In this document: piece after piece, positions 23,106 to 23,772 of the stretch | Position numbering within the stretch: position 1 is the stretch's first letter | How the letters are laid out: every line of letters starts with the position of its first letter | Assembly (NCBI GenBank): GCA_929200455.1 | Contig: CAKMZR010000002.1 | Coordinates: forward strand, 1 to 23,772 | Reading direction: 5' to 3' | Length of the DNA: 23,772 bases | From: an uncultured Alphaproteobacteria bacterium | GTDB lineage: Bacteria; Pseudomonadota; Alphaproteobacteria; CAKMZR01 | The notes under the pieces: generated by a model | Told to the model about the DNA's origin: nothing | Databases searched by the model: none | What the model saw: the letters and a program-made list of their open reading frames with translations, nothing else | Program-made: the position numbers and the translations under genes

Positions 23106-23181
23106 GACTCTTTACTCCGTTTCTCTACCAACAATAACAAAAAAACCCAGAGTCGCCTCCAAGCTCCAAACTCATCCGCTT

Positions 23182-23772
23182 CTACTCAATAACCTTCGTC
23201 ACAACACCTGCTCCCACCGTGCGACCACCCTCACGTATTGCAAAACGAAGTCCTTCGTCCATCGCGATCGGGGCTATCAACTCTACGTTCATCGTAATGC
23301 TGTCTCCAGGCATCACCATCTCTACGCCTTCTGCCAATTCCACAGAACCCGTCACATCCGTCGTCCGGAAATAAAACTGAGGTCGGTAGTTCGAGAAAAA
23401 TGGCGTGTGACGCCCTCCCTCGTCTTTTGTCAAAATATAGGCCTCGCACGCAAACTTCGTATGAGGCGTAATCGAACCAGGCTTCGCCAACACTTGACCA
23501 CGCTCAACCTCTTCACGTCCCACACCACGGAGAAGAACACCCACGTTGTCGCCCGCTTCACCACTGTCAAGCAACTTACGAAACATCTCCACACCCGTAC
23601 AGGTCGATTTGTTCGTATCGCGGATACCCACAATCTCAATCTCTTCGCCCACCTTCACCTGACCCGTCTCAATACGACCCGTCACCACCGTGCCACGACC
23701 CGATATCGAAAAGACATCCTCAATCGGCATCAAAAACGGACGATCCACAGGACGATCAGGCTGCGGAATATG
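23182..23772 (-). CDS. tuf: Elongation factor Tu, C-terminal half (5' end beyond window)
   Basis: The frame is open to the window edge; 196 residues are present of the roughly 395 of the family. Domain 2 begins at P-D-R-P-V-D-R-P-F-L-M-P-I-E-D-V-F-S-I-S-G-R-G-T-V-V-T-G-R, and domain 3 ends with R-E-G-G-R-T-V-G-A-G-V-V-T-K-V-I-E. The GTPase domain is outside the window. EF-Tu brings aminoacyl-tRNA to the ribosome. The tuf-rpsJ junction is the normal link between the str and S10 clusters. Confidence 0.98.
   Translation of the reverse strand, partial: HIPQPDRPVDRPFLMPIEDVFSISGRGTVVTGRIETGQVKVGEEIEIVGIRDTNKSTCTGVEMFRKLLDSGEAGDNVGVLLRGVGREEVERGQVLAKPGSITPHTKFACEAYILTKDEGGRHTPFFSNYRPQFYFRTTDVTGSVELAEGVEMVMPGDSITMNVELIAPIAMDEGLRFAIREGGRTVGAGVVTKVIE

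Noticed and set aside
23106..23181. Possible terminator or attenuator between tuf and rpsJ (T7 run on the minus strand)
   Set aside because: The T-run is preceded only by a 4 bp GAGT/ACTC stem with a long loop; no stable GC-rich hairpin can be drawn.

Overview
The window looks like a piece of an alphaproteobacterial chromosome. The gene order secY-adk-rpsM-rpsK-rpoA-rplQ, with no rpsD between rpsK and rpoA and no rpmJ after secY, is the usual alphaproteobacterial arrangement, and the ribosomal proteins, L34, the short-LID adenylate kinase and the DUF1289 protein fit that class. I cannot place it in a family or genus. Base composition is strongly strand-asymmetric: the + strand is C-rich and G-poor along its whole length, even where genes are read from the + strand.

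Layout from high to low coordinates, the reading direction of most genes. The 3' half of tuf (23772-23182) leads into the full S10-spc-alpha cluster on the minus strand: rpsJ, rplC, rplD, rplW, rplB, rpsS, rplV, rpsC, rplP, rpmC, rpsQ, rplN, rplX, rplE, rpsN, rpsH, rplF, rplR, rpsE, rpmD, rplO, secY, adk, rpsM, rpsK, rpoA and rplQ. A near-consensus sigma-70 promoter lies in the 129 bp gap between adk and rpsM. The same strand continues without a visible break into a TolC-family outer membrane protein gene, then rpmH, rnpA and yidC. Translation, secretion (SecY, YidC, TolC), RNase P and RNA polymerase alpha thus lie in one tightly packed block of about 18.8 kb with many 1-4 nt stop/start overlaps.

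The block ends tail to tail with two + strand genes (3626-4950): an MltB-type lytic transglycosylase and a small lipoprotein overlapping its stop codon. Divergent from them on the minus strand are a DUF1289 protein and ribF (riboflavin kinase/FAD synthetase).

A 245 bp intergenic region follows, with a perfect TGTGA-N6-TCACA palindrome centred about 40 bp upstream of the predicted start of an extended -10 promoter, which is class II CRP-type architecture. It faces a large lipoprotein gene (2129 to the window edge, open at its 3' end) encoding tandem cadherin-like repeats, the last two still about 82% identical at DNA level. This probable cell-surface adhesin or matrix protein is the most accessory-looking gene here.

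I saw no tRNA, rRNA, CRISPR array, insertion sequence or prophage gene. No complete new defence or mobile system is evident. The points most worth following are the CRP-type promoter of the cadherin-like lipoprotein, the joining of tolC-rpmH-rnpA-yidC to the ribosomal cluster, and the histone H1-like tail on L15.
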